Below are positions 1 through 15,230 of a stretch of DNA of 64,000 nucleotides, in pieces (within the stretch, counting starts at the first letter, position 1; each line of letters starts with the position of its first letter). This DNA is from Periconia sp. R9002 (taxonomy: Eukaryota; Ascomycota; Dothideomycetes; Pleosporales; Periconiaceae). The DNA lies in contig JAMAHW010000087.1 in the NCBI GenBank assembly GCA_023627715.1, positions 1 through 64,000 on the forward strand, in the 5' to 3' direction. Under the pieces are notes generated by a model. That model was given only the letters and a program-made list of their open reading frames with translations. It had not been told where the DNA came from and ran no database searches. The position numbers were made by a program, and so were the translations under genes.

Positions 1-772
1 GTCAAAGTGGATGTTTTACTGCTTTTGGGCTAGGTTGATGTATTTGCGGTGTAGGGAACATCGTACTGGGAAATAATACACCGGGAGGTTACATATTGGG
101 AGGACTACAGGGTTCTATGAATTTTGAATTTTGAGTTGATCATCACAGATACTACAGAGTTCTATAAATTCAAGGTTCTTCGACCTACGTAGTATGTCTG
201 TCTGTTACAGTTATCCAATTTGTGAATAACAGAGGTAGGGAGATATAAAATAGTGAACCTTGGAAAGGCAGACGGGCATCACGTAGAAAGTTAGCAGCTG
301 GATGCAAGACTAGTTGGGCGTGAAGGCACCGCCAGGTTTGGGCGATTGATCAGTGAGGTTGAGAGGAAGCTGGAACGGGGGGTTTGCAGGAGTGATGTGT
401 GATATGCTCTTGTATTATATTGTAGTACTCTGGCAGGAGACTCCGCATTTGAAAACACTAAGTTGATGGAACTTACGGTTTGATTGCGGACGCCTGTGTA
501 TGACAAAAGCTCGACGAATTGTGTATGATCATTCGCTGCGGCCCGCGAATCACACAAAGGGTAGATTCTTCAAGTGACATTCTTCTCCACCACATTCCTG
601 CCGAAAAAGCAGCCTCTGTATCTTCTTCAGGAATTGCTTTCAATATCCAACGAGAATCAATGTACCAGGTCGCGAAGCCTGTGGGTGGCGTCCACGGGCA
701 GCTCTGCATCGGTGTAGCGTTTCGTCGCCTGCCCTTGCTTTACTGTCCTTCCTTGTGTCGAGTGCCTCCATC
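1..772. other. left-edge region without a recognised gene
   Basis: Short open frames only, none with a recognisable protein family. The first 290 bases are AT-rich. The right end is the 3' flank of the minus-strand LSM4 gene. Confidence 0.5.
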
Positions 773-1268
773 TTAAGCACCGCCGCCGCCCCCTCCCCGT
801 CCCCGGCCACGACCCCGTCCACGCATACCGCGGCCGCCGCGATCTCCACGGTGCTCGCCTCGTGTATGAGCTCCACCTCGACCGCCCCTGTTCGCCTGGT
901 CCTTGGCTTGTTGCTCCTTGACTACGTCGACAATCTCATCTGGCACTCGTAGATACTTGATCTGTGTTCGGTCAGCGTTTGCTGAACTATTTTCGGGACA
1001 TGTGAACTGGACTGACAGTGCTGCCGCGCACGTATATCTCAGGTAGCCGCCAGAACCTATCGCCATCCGCGCTTGTTTGTACAACCTCCTTCAACGTCAA
1101 GTTCATCCAGGTGTCGCAATTGATCAGCGTGCCGTTGAGAGTCTCGCCGCTCTTCAATTCGACAAGCATAGGGTGGCCGGTCGCGGCCGTTAAGAGGCCG
1201 AGGGGTAGCTATATAATAAGGGCGTTAGCTTGAGCTCCAAGCAATCCGCAATTGGAGCATCCCACCAT
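773..1268 (-). CDS. LSM4: U6 snRNA-associated Sm-like protein LSm4
   Basis: LSm4 is a subunit of the Lsm2-8 ring (U6 snRNA, splicing) and the Lsm1-7 ring (cytoplasmic mRNA decapping). The product is about 127 residues. The Sm1 motif ([24 protein letters not shown]) and Sm2 motif ([14 protein letters not shown]) match the family closely. A C-terminal RGG tail (about residues 90-127) matches the known LSm4 arginine-glycine tail. The intron at 962-1016 is clear and joins RGST to IKYLR. The N-terminal [13 protein letters not shown] needs an initiator Met; the best candidate is an ATG at 1266-1268 separated by an intron at 1209-1265 (AAGCTAAC branch site, ATAG acceptor), making the first coding exon a single codon. 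That 5' donor (GTGGGA) is weak, so the start is less certain than the rest. Confidence 0.93.
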
Positions 1269-2130
1269 GATGTATGACGCAGCAGCTGTTCTCCGGGGCC
1301 CAGTTCTGAGGAATAGTTCTCGGAGTTTATGACACCACTGGAGCGAACTTGCGCGTCCTTCGAAGGAAAGTGATTTGGAGTTGACCAAGTAGTTGGCAAA
1401 GTAAGTGGACAGATGGTTTCTCGATCAATGGTGGTAGAGACTGAGCGAAGTTCCGAGTAACATCAAGAGCCAATCACGCGTTTGACAGTCTTGGCGCATG
1501 TCTTATCGATAAGGCATGGGAAACGTTGTTCCGCCTCAAGTGCTCATATTCTGATACGAGCAATACGACGTGGGATGGATTCAAGGGCACCGGCCCCCGT
1601 GGGAACCGTTTGCATCATGATTCCTTGTGTAGGTGAACAGCTTTTGAGGCTCTGACCCGGCGGAAACGGATCTTTTAACAACTCCGCTTGTGTATTGCTC
1701 CCATCGTATTCAAGACCTTGAGGAACAATATGCAGCCAGTTCATTGCACATGCCGACGGAACTAACAAAACAACTGGATTGTAGCCAAAGGCATATATCA
1801 CAGACAAGATTCAACATGATGATTCATTTTGAACTTCGGATGTCGTGCCGCAGCTGAATCGCGACCATTTGTGCTCAGCCCCATTACTCGATTGGCTCGA
1901 GGCGCCACGCGTCCGATACTGCTGACTTCGACCGACTTCCAAGCCCCCCCGACATCCCCATAATACCAGTTGACATCTCGCCCTTCCCGCTGGTGCCTGA
2001 TTTTCCGTGGCCTTGGTCGCGATCAGAACAGCTGTCTGTTTTCTTTCTTTTACATCGCTGTGTCGCTGTGCTTGCTTGCCAAAGCTTCTGTTGCTGCTGC
2101 TTTTGATTTCTTTTGTCGTTTGACCGAACC
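1269..2130. other. divergent intergenic region
   Basis: Separates LSM4 (minus) from the membrane-protein gene (plus), so it should hold both promoters. The last 150 bases before the plus-strand ATG are pyrimidine-rich. No coding region recognised. Confidence 0.5.
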
Positions 2131-4168
2131 ATGCGGTCCTTCAAGTCGAAGGTACTGTCGGCCTGTGCTTGGGCGGTTCCTGCGATTTCTGCCGTTCTTC
2201 CCTCAGCGCTCCACACTCCACATGAGCTTCATGTTAGACGGGATGGAGCTGTGGAGTTAGGTACGTTAAATACACGCTCCCCATTTTTGCCATTCCCAGG
2301 CAGCTACTAACCATCGTCAGATGTCCGCGACACTTACGCGCAAGCTACATTCAGTGTTCCATGTGCTGGTTGTCTTGGCCCAGCTCACACGAGCCGTGAT
2401 GACGAGTCCATCGTAGGACCCACTCCAGGCAACGATGTAACTGGCCATCTCACTTACCTTTCTTTAGATCCTTAGCTTCAAGGCTCATGCCCACGATGAT
2501 GCTTGTGGTACCAGTAACATCACTTTGAACGGACACTACCTGCCTCAGGAATGGCAAGGTGACTGGGCGTCTGGTTCCGGCTCCTATAGTGGTGTCACCG
2601 ACCTCGCCGCCGAATCCTTGCTCCTTCAACACGACCTTGACCTCGAGTGGGAAAACTTTTGTCTTCACGGGGAGGAACAAACAGATGATGCCGCCCAGGT
2701 CCTGACCGTGAACATTAAAGCTATCGACGGCAAACCCATCCAGAACCCCTCTGGTTTCACAATCTCATTCAAGCAGCAGCAATCACCCCCAGAGCTGCTC
2801 CGTCTCGAGCCTGTCCCGAACCGGTCGGCAAGTGACAAGCAACACGCTTCCTCGTGGCTCGCACCCCCCTTGAACCATCGCTTGACTCCTCCCAAGGACG
2901 GCGTAGTTTCGCTTGAATCTTCCTCTGGTTCATCTTTGGAAGACGAAATTCGCGAATGGAAAGCTCTTCAAGCCCAAGTACAACAACTTCAAGAAGTCAT
3001 TGAGCAGAAAGAGGCCTATATCAAGGCCCAAATCCAGCAAGAAACTGGGAATCTAAACGAAAAGCTCCGCGAATGCAACAACTTCAAATGTTTTGTGAAA
3101 ACGATTGCGAACGGAGCTCATGGTGCCTGGAAGATTTTTTACATTCGCCTTCAATCAAAGCACCACCATAACAAACCGATGGGGGGAACCAAGGAGGAAA
3201 GTTTCCATAGTCTAGCGAAGGGCGATTACGCGCAAGTCCCTGAAGGCAATGCTCCTGTTACAGCTCATGAGGCTGAGGGGGTTATGTCACCCTCTTCGAC
3301 GACTTCGGCCACTCCTCCATACTATACTAGGGCCGCCCAACATGAAAATTTTCCTGACGAGAAGGAGCAGGATGAACCTCTTGCTCATCCCCGATTGCCC
3401 TCGCCCAACTCACCTTTCGTGATAGCGCTTGAATGTGTTCTTGGCATATTGTGCTGCGGCTGTCTTGTAACAGTCATCCAGAGTCGATGCTGCAGTCTCC
3501 GTACCCGCACCGAACGAGCAGCCGCCCGAGAGGAACGTCGCAATGCCCGGGCCTATCGCCGTGCAGCGCGCAACCATGCATGGCGAAACTGGTGGCGTGG
3601 CAACTGGCGGGACCGCGCGAGAATCGAAGACTATGAGGAAAAGCGTCGCCTGATACAGGACCAGGAAAACGTCCTCGAAGGTGCGATGCAGGAGGAAATC
3701 AGACAACTCCGTGCCGCCCACTGCATTGTAAATGAGTTGATCGGTGCCGAAGAAGGTCGCCAATCCATGTCGCCGTCATCAAGACACCGCCCACGACACA
3801 TTGATTGTAACATCCCGCATGCAGCTGTCGACGAACCTTACTCTCCTCTATCCACCACCTCTACGTATCCGCCCACATCGCTCCCCGAGTGTCCATCCCG
3901 CCCTCTCTCGCGAACAGATAGCCTCCCCGGGTATGCCTCAAGTAGCCCACCCGCATACGAAGAAGACGAAGACATATCGAACTCTGTCCCCAACGGATTC
4001 AGAAACTACACACCCTCAACCATATCGTCGTCTTCTTCGGCTAGCTCACGGTGGACACCCGATTCGAGCGTAGTCGATGTGAGTCCTCGACCTAGCGCAG
4101 ATACGCTGCGGTATGTGGAGTCTGGATATGCAGAGACCACAGAGACGGGCGTTGGGGAAAAGAACTAA
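2131..4168 (+). CDS. secreted-pathway single-pass membrane protein, unknown function
   Basis: No family recognised with confidence. Three exons (2131-2260, 2321-2412, 2468-4168) join in phase to give about 640 residues; both introns have good donors and acceptors, the first a CTACTAAC branch site. The N-terminus (MRSFKSKVLSACAWAVPAIS) looks like a signal peptide. A Cys-containing ectodomain follows (CAGCLGP; DDACGTSNIT with an N-glycosylation sequon). A hydrophobic segment, FVIALECVLGILCCGCLVTV, near residue 390 is the probable transmembrane helix, followed by an arginine/glutamate-rich, coiled-coil-prone stretch and a Ser/Pro-rich acidic tail with PPAY-like motifs. This suggests an extracellular N-terminus and cytosolic tail. 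Function is not inferred. The intron phases make the start at 2131 better than any internal start. Confidence 0.75.
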
Positions 4169-5162
4169 TCATGATTCTTTTTCTCTTTGAGCCTTTAGCG
4201 ACGGATTGGCTTCTCCTTTCCTATTCTCTTTTTGTTCTACCTTTGCTTCTGGTTTACGGGTTTACGTCAAATGCTAGCGCAGCGATAACAGTGGGTGGCC
4301 CTTTTCACATACTCCTTTCTGGGGGAGTTGTTTCTTTCTTCGAGGTCAGGGCATACTTTTTATTTCCCATCATATCTACTTTCCTTCCGTGTCTTTTTCT
4401 TTTTCCATTTCTCCTTCCTCACCTCTCAGTCTCCGCCCCTATTTCCTTTTCTTCCCATTCTATTTCTTCATCTTTACCAACCCGAGGCAAACATCTCATC
4501 CCGCATAACCATGCATACCGTATTCCTTACTCAAACAGCGTGAACGGCCATGCAATGCGCAAGCAAGAGGCATCGCCTTTTCTCATCAACACAACGCATG
4601 AGTTCCGCGCGATCGGCACCCTGCATGCTCTACCTACTTACCTACTAATATCTCTTTTCTGGTGTACAACATCTGCTTTTCTTCCCTTGCTTCCTCTTTC
4701 TACATGTGTTCGATTAATCGGCGGAGAAAGGAAGTGGGACAGGTGAAGGAGGATGTAATACTTATACATGAGTACACGTATGTATATACGGATTGCTCCA
4801 GTTTGCTCATATTTGATGAGACTGGAGTTGTCTGATCATATGAATGGAATTGAAATGAAATCCAAATCAATAGTCTACTTGTGCGATAGGGTGAAATCTA
4901 AATCCCTAGGTATAAAGAAATGACTATACGCGTCCTTGATCTCACACCCTACAATCACGCCCAAAGCATCTACAATTGCCGTAACAGAAGCGGGATCTTC
5001 TTTAATAGTAGTTACACAAAAAAAGTATTGTTACAGAATACCTTTTTATCCACACATACATGTACAGACCAGACAGAACCCAAAACAATATAAACACCTC
5101 CATGTATATGCGTCCCGATCTACTATCCTACACTGCATCGCCACACTCTACACGTTCTCCTT
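4169..5162. other. convergent intergenic region
   Basis: 3' flanks of the membrane-protein gene and NAM9. The first 500 bases are CT-rich on the plus strand, probably 3' UTR. Open frames here are low-complexity and not convincing. Confidence 0.5.
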
Positions 5163-6569
5163 CTATCTCCTCCTCAAGTACCAATTGAACGCCAGCTGGC
5201 CAGTCGCGAAGTGGAACGGTGTCGGCACCTCAGCCAGACCAGGCCTAGCCACGGGATGTCGGAGGTACACAGCAGCGCAGATGTTCTGGTTGACCTCGAG
5301 ATATCGGGGGATGAAGGCAAAAGCCGACATGTAGTCTCTAGGGCGCCAGGGTGTCGCGTACGGGGCGGCGGCGTTGCGCTTGTTCCACGCGGATGTATGC
5401 GTCGTCTCCAACTTGAGCTTCTCGAAGGCTTCCCGGAGCTTCTCCTTATCATCCTCCGAAATGAGCGATGCACTTTCGGCTTCCTCGGCGTTGGAGGCTT
5501 CTGCGGCGTCTTGGGCAGCACGGGCGTTGATGGCGTTCTTCAGGAATTCGAACTGCGAGTCAAGAGTCGATACGGATTCCGGGCTCGCTGTCTTCCATAG
5601 CCCGATGGATTTGCGGATTTGTTGGCGCAGCGCTCGGAACTTCTGCTTGTCCTTGGCGCTGACTTCTTCGTTTAGGACTTCCTGTACGTCTTGCATGAGG
5701 TTTTGCATGTGTGTCTTCAGCTCAGCGGGGGTGGGCTCTTCGCGAGCAGTGATTCTCTCCGTCTCCTCGGTGGATGGGTTGACTTTGGACTTTTGATTCC
5801 ATTCATCGGCGCGCGCTGTGGCCTTCTCCTTGGCGATTTTACGTGCTTTTGACGAGCGCTTTTTAGGGGCACCGGTGGCGTACATGACGCTGGAGGGTTC
5901 GACTTGGAACATGTCACCCGGGTTGAGCATGTAGCCTGGATACACCATCTGTGGATGTCAGTCCATGCCCCTGTATTATCTCCGCATGGCTTCCGCAACC
6001 TACCTTCTTGCCGTTCACCTTGACCAGCCCGTGTACACAGAATTGCCTCGCCTGTCTGACACTGCTTGCAAACAGCGATCTGAAGATGGCAGAATCCAGA
6101 CGTCTCTCGATGGGGTAATATGTCATCTGCATATACGGCGTCATCGCCGGCCATTTGGGGTTCTCCTTTAGATCTTTCCCTGCACCACGACCGGCAGCTT
6201 GCTCAGAACCATCGTGTCGAGCCAGATACTTGTAGTCCATGGGCACGACGGCGGGCAGGTTCCTCCTGAACATGCGCTTCCACACCTTCTCCCGGATCTG
6301 TTCACCATGATATGCGCGGGTCAGGGATTTGGCGGTCCACTTCTGCTGGAAGTGCGTTCTTGGCCCAAATATCTGGGGATTCTTCAATTGGGAAATGCTG
6401 TACAGCGACCAGCGCGACCAGTCCTGCCTGGGCCTCTATACGATGGATGATGGTTAGCAGTCATCCCCCGTTGACTCAGAAAAAAAAGGGCGCAGGGCCG
6501 GGCAGAGTCGGGCAGGGCAGTTTGACTCACAAGCTTCTTGAGCGAATGAAACCTCCCCTTTTTCCTCAT
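5163..6569 (-). CDS. NAM9: mitochondrial small-subunit ribosomal protein uS4m
   Basis: uS4m is a primary 16S-type rRNA-binding protein of the mitochondrial small subunit. Three exons (6531-6569, 6004-6435, 5163-5948) join in phase to about 418 residues. The first exon gives [13 protein letters not shown], and the second continues into the family hallmark [16 protein letters not shown]. An S4 RNA-binding fold follows ([25 protein letters not shown], then [16 protein letters not shown]). The C-terminal half is a long Lys/Glu/Ala-rich extension, common in fungal orthologues, ending in a conserved-looking tryptophan/arginine-rich tip. Introns are 6436-6530 and 5949-6003. The start is fixed by the short first exon, which restores a NAM9-like N-terminus. 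Confidence 0.92.
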
Positions 6570-6906
6570 TATGGCAGGCCGATGACTGATGAAGATGGAT
6601 GTGGAGGTGAATTGGCTTAAATGGCTGTCACGACCTGCACTTGCTGGCCTTCACCCAAGAATTCTGAGGCTAGCGGAGAGCGTTTGCGCACGGACCAGCG
6701 CGAAAATTAGGGAAAGAGCTCCCCCGCTAAGCTAGCTCGTTTGTTACTTCTGCTTGCCCGACTTTTTTTCTCCTCCACCACTACCTCTCGACCGTGGTCC
6801 CCAGCTCCCCTCGCACTGTCTTATTCTGCTACTTTGCGTTTGTGAGAACGGGGATTAACTTGAATTTCTAGATAACAGTACCTCTATCGAGCTACGAAAC
6901 ACAACT

Positions 6907-8239
6907 ATGTCTGATCAGACCCCCGCCGCCGAGGCGGCCAACAACCCCGCCGAGAGCAGCAACGACGGCAAGGTTGCGGAAGCCTCAAAGGAGGTGCCCG
7001 CCAGCGATGCGACCGGCAATGCCAAGTATGTACTTCCGCGCGACTTCTGATTATAGTACTGACAGGCCAATTAGGTCCGAGGAGCGGGAGCGCAGCAATG
7101 GCAACCGCAACCACAGCAAGTACAACGACAGGCGCGACCGTCATGGCAACGACAGATGGTCGCACCGTGGTCGCGGCGGTCGTGGCGGTCGCGGAGGTCG
7201 CGGTGGTCGAGGCGGCTACCAGGACAGGAAGCGCAAGTTCGTAATGGCGTTTTTGCTGCGGGCGCACATTTACTGATTGACCGCCAGTGACAATTCGGAG
7301 TTCGAGAACCTCCCAGAGACCGATGATCCGGATGTGATCCGTACCCAGGTATGTACATTGTATCCACAAAGTCTAACACGTCCACGCTAACAAAACCAGG
7401 TCGAGTTCTACTTCTCGGACGCCAACCTGACCCAAGACAAGCACCTCTTCCTGCAGACCGAAGGTCCCAATAATGTCCCTGTCGACCTCAAGCACCTTTG
7501 CTCCTTCAAGCGCATGAGACGCTTCAAGCCCTACTCCGCGATCGTCAAGGCCCTCCGTGAGAGTGAGAATCTGATCCTCTTGGAAGACGGCAAATTCAGT
7601 GGGCCAGGCAATGAGGCCGTCAAGCGCAAGGTGCCCTTGGTGGTACCCAAAGAGGAGGGCGATGATGAGAACCCGCCCTCTCTGTTTGAGCAGTACCAGC
7701 GCTGCTTCAAATCTTCTATCAACGACGATGCGTCGAGCGTTTATGTCAAAGGCTTCCTGGGTGATGCTGCCGCTGACAATAAGAGTGTCGGCCAGATTTC
7801 GCTTGAGCAATTCTTTAAGCCTTATGGCTCAGTCTCGGTCCGCATGCGTCGGGATAATGACCAGAACTGGAAGGGCAGCGTCTTCGTTCGCTTTGATTCG
7901 GAGGAGACGGCAAAGCAGTTTCTCGAGTTGGAGCCTAAGCCCAAGTTTGAGGGCAAGGACCTTACCGTTATGTCCAAGCGTGGATATAGCGAGATGAAGT
8001 GCGCGGAGAAAGGAATCACCCCCGACTGGAAGAAGACGGAAGCCTCTCAACCTCCCCCACTCGTCAGGAAGAATCGCGATGACGAAGTCGATGAGGATGA
8101 CTGGATCGAGCGCCGCGCCCGCCAATCCGGCAAGGACGCTGGCAACAATGACGACTCCAAGAAGCGCAAGCTCGAGGATGCACCCCAAGCCAAGGACGGA
8201 CCCAAGAAGATGAAAATCATTCTCAAGGAGGACTCGTAG
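6907..8239 (+). CDS. LHP1: La protein (La motif + RRM, RNA chaperone)
   Basis: La proteins bind the 3' UUU-OH of nascent RNA polymerase III transcripts and help tRNA maturation in the nucleus. Four exons (6907-7025, 7075-7236, 7288-7348, 7400-8239) join in phase to about 393 residues. The La motif begins near residue 105 (VEFYFSDANLTQDKHLF, then VPVDLKHLCSFKRMRRF). An RRM follows around residues 220-310 (VYVKGFLG; GSVFVRF as RNP1). The C-terminus is basic with a nuclear-localisation-like KKRKLE. An arginine-glycine block of repeated RGG lies before the La motif, at about residues 70-90, instead of the more usual C-terminal position. The ATG at 6907 opens an acidic Ala-rich leader typical of yeast and fungal La proteins. 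Confidence 0.93.
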
Positions 8240-9199
8240 AACAGGTTAGCCGGGAAGCGTGATTAGATGCTTTTTTGAGTAGCCTCCTTGGATTGCTCAA
8301 TGCATATCTAAAGCTGATGCTCTTTTCATTACATACACACATGGCGTTGGGGGGGCTTTTTGCATGGAACACGGTTGTCATGGACAGACAACCACACATG
8401 ATTGATTTGGCAGAGGGAACTTTTCTGAAAAGTGTTGCTCCTGTATGATACCATTCTAAGGCACGGATGAAATGCGATCACGATGCACATACTGCACGAA
8501 ACAAATTGGGCTTTCGATGGATTCACACGTGTGCTAGTTGATGCTAATTCTCCTCCCCGCTGCCAAACTTATTAACCATCTTCATCCCTTGTTCTCTTGT
8601 CATGTTGCTTGCTGCAGTTTACAGCGTATACCAGCCTCAATGAGCTCGTCCCATGCTGCCACCCCTTCCACACCCACTTATAAGCATCGAGCTCGTGTGC
8701 CGTTTTTCCAACTTCAGTAGCGTAGAGACCAGCCGACAAGAATCACTCCATGTAAAGGTTTCTCAAACGAAGGGGAACACAGATAGAACAGTCTCAGAAT
8801 CGTTAGGTGAATTATCACACCCTTTTCAATAAACCCCCGCGCATTGAGTGTCCTGCGAGGCTGGTTCACGCTATCTACCCTTTGAAAAAGATGGCCGTTG
8901 GGGCCTAATTTGATGTACGGTACAAAGCCGGTTCACAGCAGTAGGGGCGGTCGTGGTTAGCAACGAATCCAGTATATCATATTGTCTGTGGGAAACGTCA
9001 AGGTAAGAAAACAATGAAGAAGGTGTTGGAAGGATGAAGGATCCGTAATGTATGCACGACTATTCAACTGTCGTGCTTCTTATCATTTTTTCTACATAAT
9101 ACATAAACATTCGCGTCCTCGTGAGCGTTTTTTTTCGTCTACCTCGTGCGCGTTTTTTTTAAACCCATGAAAAGAAAAGGAACGAAATATTTGTGAGAT
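8240..9199. other. convergent intergenic region
   Basis: Nearly 1 kb between the 3' ends of the La gene and LYS1. Contains T-rich runs near 9129 and 9153 and no convincing coding region or RNA gene. Confidence 0.5.
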
Positions 9200-11572
<2,373 letters not shown>

Positions 11573-14509
11573 ATGGTCAAGTAAGTCCCATTCGTCGCTC
11601 CCACTCTCGTTGGAGCATCCTCTTGAGCTTCTCCTTCTCCTCAAGCGCTTCGTCGTCGCTTCCTCATTTGCAAATCGAACAACATGCTAACCGTCTGCCA
11701 GCTTCACCGTCGAGGAGGTACGTAACCCGCACAACTGCGCAGACACCCATCCGCCACTCCAACCGAGATGGAACATCAGGCAAACTCCTCGAGTATTCCG
11801 CGGGTAGCTAACATGGACATATAGATCCGTCAGTTGATGGACAAGGCGGAGAACATCCGTAACATGTCCGTCATTGCCCACGGTAAGCGCTGCCCAAATG
11901 ATGCCCCGCACCACACATCAAAATCCGCTTTCTAATCCGCGCCTACAGTCGATCACGGAAAGTCCACTCTCACCGACTCCCTCGTTCAGCGTGCCGGTAT
12001 CATTTCGGCGGCGAAAGCCGGATCAGCGCGATTTACCGACACGAGAGCTGACGAACAGGAGCGTGGTGTGACCATCAAGTCCACTGCCATCTCCCTGTAC
12101 GCCCAGCTCCAGGACGAGGAGGACCTCAAGGACATCCCCGTCAAGGTTTCCAAGAACGACTTCTTGATCAACTTGATCGATTCCCCCGGTCACGTTGACT
12201 TCTCGTCCGAGGTCACGGCCGCTCTCCGTGTCACTGACGGTGCTCTCGTCGTCGTCGACACTATCGAAGGTGTCTGCGTCCAGACCGAGACTGTGCTTCG
12301 CCAGGCCCTTGGTGAGCGTATCAAGCCCGTTGTCGTCATCAACAAGGTCGACCGTGCTCTTCTCGAGCTCCAGCTCAGCAAGGAAGATCTGTACCAGACC
12401 TTTTCCCGTGTCATCGAGTCCGTCAACGTCGTCATCGCCACCTACTTCGACAAGGTCCTTGGTGATGTCCAGGTCTACCCCGACAAGGGTACCATTGCCT
12501 TCGGTTCCGGTCTTCACGGCTGGGCCTTCACTATCCGCCAGTTCGCTTCCCGTTATGCCAAGAAGTTTGGTGTTGACAAGAACAAGATGATGGAGCGTCT
12601 CTGGGTAAGTGAACATCTACTGACAATATATCCCCCGCGCAGATGCTGACTATCCATAGGGCGACAGCTACTTCAACCCCAAGACCAAGAAGTGGACCAA
12701 GGTCGGCACCCACGATGGTAAGCCCCTCGAGCGTGCTTTCTGCCAGTTCATCTTGGACCCCATCTTCCGCATCTTCAACGCTGTCATGAACTTCAAGACC
12801 GACGAGATCCCCACCCTCCTCGAGAAGTTGGAGATCAAGCTCGCTTCCGACGAGAAGGATTTGGAGGGCAAGCAGCTCCTCAAGGTTGTCATGCGCAAGT
12901 TCTTGCCCGCTGCTGACGCCCTCTTGGAGATGATGATTCTCCACCTTCCTTCCCCCGTCACCGCCCAGAAGTACCGCATGGAGACCTTGTACGAGGGTCC
13001 CACCGACGACGAGAACGCCATTGGTATCCGTGACTGCGATCCCAAGGGTCCTCTCATGTTGTACGTGTCCAAGATGGTGCCGACTTCCGATAAGGGTCGT
13101 TTCTACGCTTTCGGTCGTGTCTTCTCTGGTACCGTCAAGTCCGGTCTCAAGGTCCGCATCCAGGGTCCCAACTACACCCCCGGCAAAAAGGAGGACTTGT
13201 TCATCAAGGCCGTTCAGCGTACCGTCCTCATGATGGGCCGTACCACCGACCCCATCGAGGATGTGCCTGCCGGTAACATTCTCGGTCTCGTTGGTATCGA
13301 TCAGTTCTTGCTCAAGTCCGGTACCCTTACCACCAGCGAGACGGCACACAACCTCAAGGTCATGAAGTTCTCCGTGTCTCCCGTCGTGCGTCGTTCCGTC
13401 GAAGTCAAGAACGCCCAGGATCTTCCCAAGCTCGTCGAAGGTCTCAAGCGTCTCTCCAAGTCGGATCCTTGCGTCTTGACCTACATCTCCGACTCTGGTG
13501 AGCACGTTGTTGCCGGTGCCGGTGAGTTGCACTTGGAGATTTGCTTGAAGGATCTCGAGGAGGACCACGCTGGTGTTCCCCTCCGCATCTCCGACCCCGT
13601 TGTCCAGTACCGTGAGACCGTCAACGGCACATCGAGCATCACCGCTCTGTCCAAGTCGCCCAACAAGCACAACCGTCTCTACGTCACTGCTCAGCCTTTG
13701 GACGAGGAGGTTGCCAAGGCCATCGAGGAGGGCAAGATCGGCCCCCGAGACGATTTCAAGGCTCGTGCCCGTATCCTCGCTGACGAGCACGGCTGGGATG
13801 TGACCGATGCCCGTAAGATTTGGTGTTTCGGACCCGACACCACTGGCGCCAACTTGCTTATCGACCAGACCAAGGCCGTCCAATACCTCAACGAAATCAA
13901 GGACTCCGTCGTCTCCGGTTTCCAGTGGGCTACCAAGGAAGGTCCCGTTGCTGAGGAGCCCATGCGTTCCATCCGCTTCAACATCATGGATGTCACCCTC
14001 CACGCCGATGCCATTCACCGTGGTGGTGGTCAGATCATCCCCACTGCACGTCGTGTGCTCTACGCTGCCACTCTCCTTGCCGAGCCCGCTCTCCAGGAGC
14101 CCGTGTACTTGGTCGAGATCACCGTGCCCGAGCAGGCCATGGGTGGTATCTACGGTGTGCTCACCCGCAGGCGTGGTCACGTCTTCGAGGAGACCCAGCG
14201 TGTCGGTACTCCCCTCTTCAACGTCAAGGCTTACCTGCCCGTCAACGAGTCTTTCGGTTTCACCGCCGATCTCCGCTCCAACACTGCCGGCCAGGCCTTC
14301 CCTCAATTGGTCTTCGATCACTGGCAAGTTCTCCAGGGTGGCTCGCCGCTTGATCCCTCAACGATGCCCGGTAAGATCGTCCAGGAAATGCGTAAGAGGA
14401 AGGGTATCAAGGAGGTTGTTCCAGGTGTTGAGAACGTAAGTGTCCCGTCCCAATTACACTCAACAGTAATATATACTAACTGCAACCACAGTACTACGAC
14501 AAGCTATAA
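11573..14509 (+). CDS. EFT2: translation elongation factor 2 (ribosomal translocase)
   Basis: EF-2 is the GTPase that drives translocation on cytosolic ribosomes. Six exons (11573-11580, 11702-11717, 11825-11882, 11949-12604, 12660-14435, 14492-14509) join in phase to about 843 residues, the family size. G-domain motifs are plain: [12 protein letters not shown] (G1), DSPGHVDF (G3) and NKVDRALLE (G4). The C-terminal domain carries [16 protein letters not shown], whose His is the expected diphthamide site and ADP-ribosylation target. The protein ends in YYDKL. The first two coding exons are only 8 and 16 nt, a gene structure seen for EF-2 in many Pezizomycotina. Codon use is strongly biased towards C/G-ending codons, as expected for a very highly expressed gene; this also produces long antisense open frames. 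Confidence 0.98.
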
Positions 14510-15229
14510 AGGATTTCTCTCCAAATTGTGTAGATTTCCTTTCAAAGCGATTCCGAAGCCGAGGGCGGTTGTAAGTTTGCTCATGATCAGTAGCCGCTGA
14601 AACCTCAATTCATGCATGCATCACGACGACAACGAAGGTGGTTCAAAAAAGAAAAACAACATAAAAGCGTTCATTCTTTCAGGCATCACCCCCATCAGCG
14701 AGCGCAATGAGAAATGACGATCCGGGCAACGTGACTATTATTTGGACTAGCTCTTGTAGGCGGCTGACGATAAGACACGGTTAATGAAAACCTTTTTCCA
14801 TTCATTCAAATCATTGTGTGTTTGACGTGATGTGCGACGTTTTGTCCGTGATGTATTCCTATCTCTATTGTATAAAAAGTACAATGAATCATCGCAGAGT
14901 TTTTACTACTCGGGGTATCGACGCAGGCGGAAAACACACGGTAACATCTCTATCATATACCCACACGTCCTACACGTTACACATCCGGAAGGGGGGATTG
15001 ATTGTTCAAGTTAGCGGCCAAAATATACACCTATCTGAACCCTCATGAGGGATTCCACCTAGACAAAGAGTCCAAAAACCGAGTGAAAGACGAAACCTGG
15101 CGGTCTTACGATTCAAAAGAGAAAAGATAAAAAAAAACATACAACAGCAGGTATTCGCCAGTGGTCTCCCACCTGACTACTAATCTGCCGGTAACATGCT
15201 TAAGTACAGCTGAGCGAACGGGAAGCTCT
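14510..15229. other. intergenic region after EF-2
   Basis: EF-2 3' UTR and flank; marks the switch from housekeeping genes to the accessory locus. No gene recognised. Confidence 0.5.
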
Positions 15230-15230
15230 G

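Noticed and set aside
4171..4746. 191-codon open frame after the membrane-protein gene
   Set aside because: Composition is Leu/Phe/Ser-rich from a CT-rich 3' UTR; no domain and it starts three bases after the upstream stop.
12531..14327. 598-codon open frame antisense to EF-2
   Set aside because: Explained by the strong C/G third-position bias of EF-2. Its translation is Gly/Leu/Val/Asp-rich low complexity with no family resemblance.
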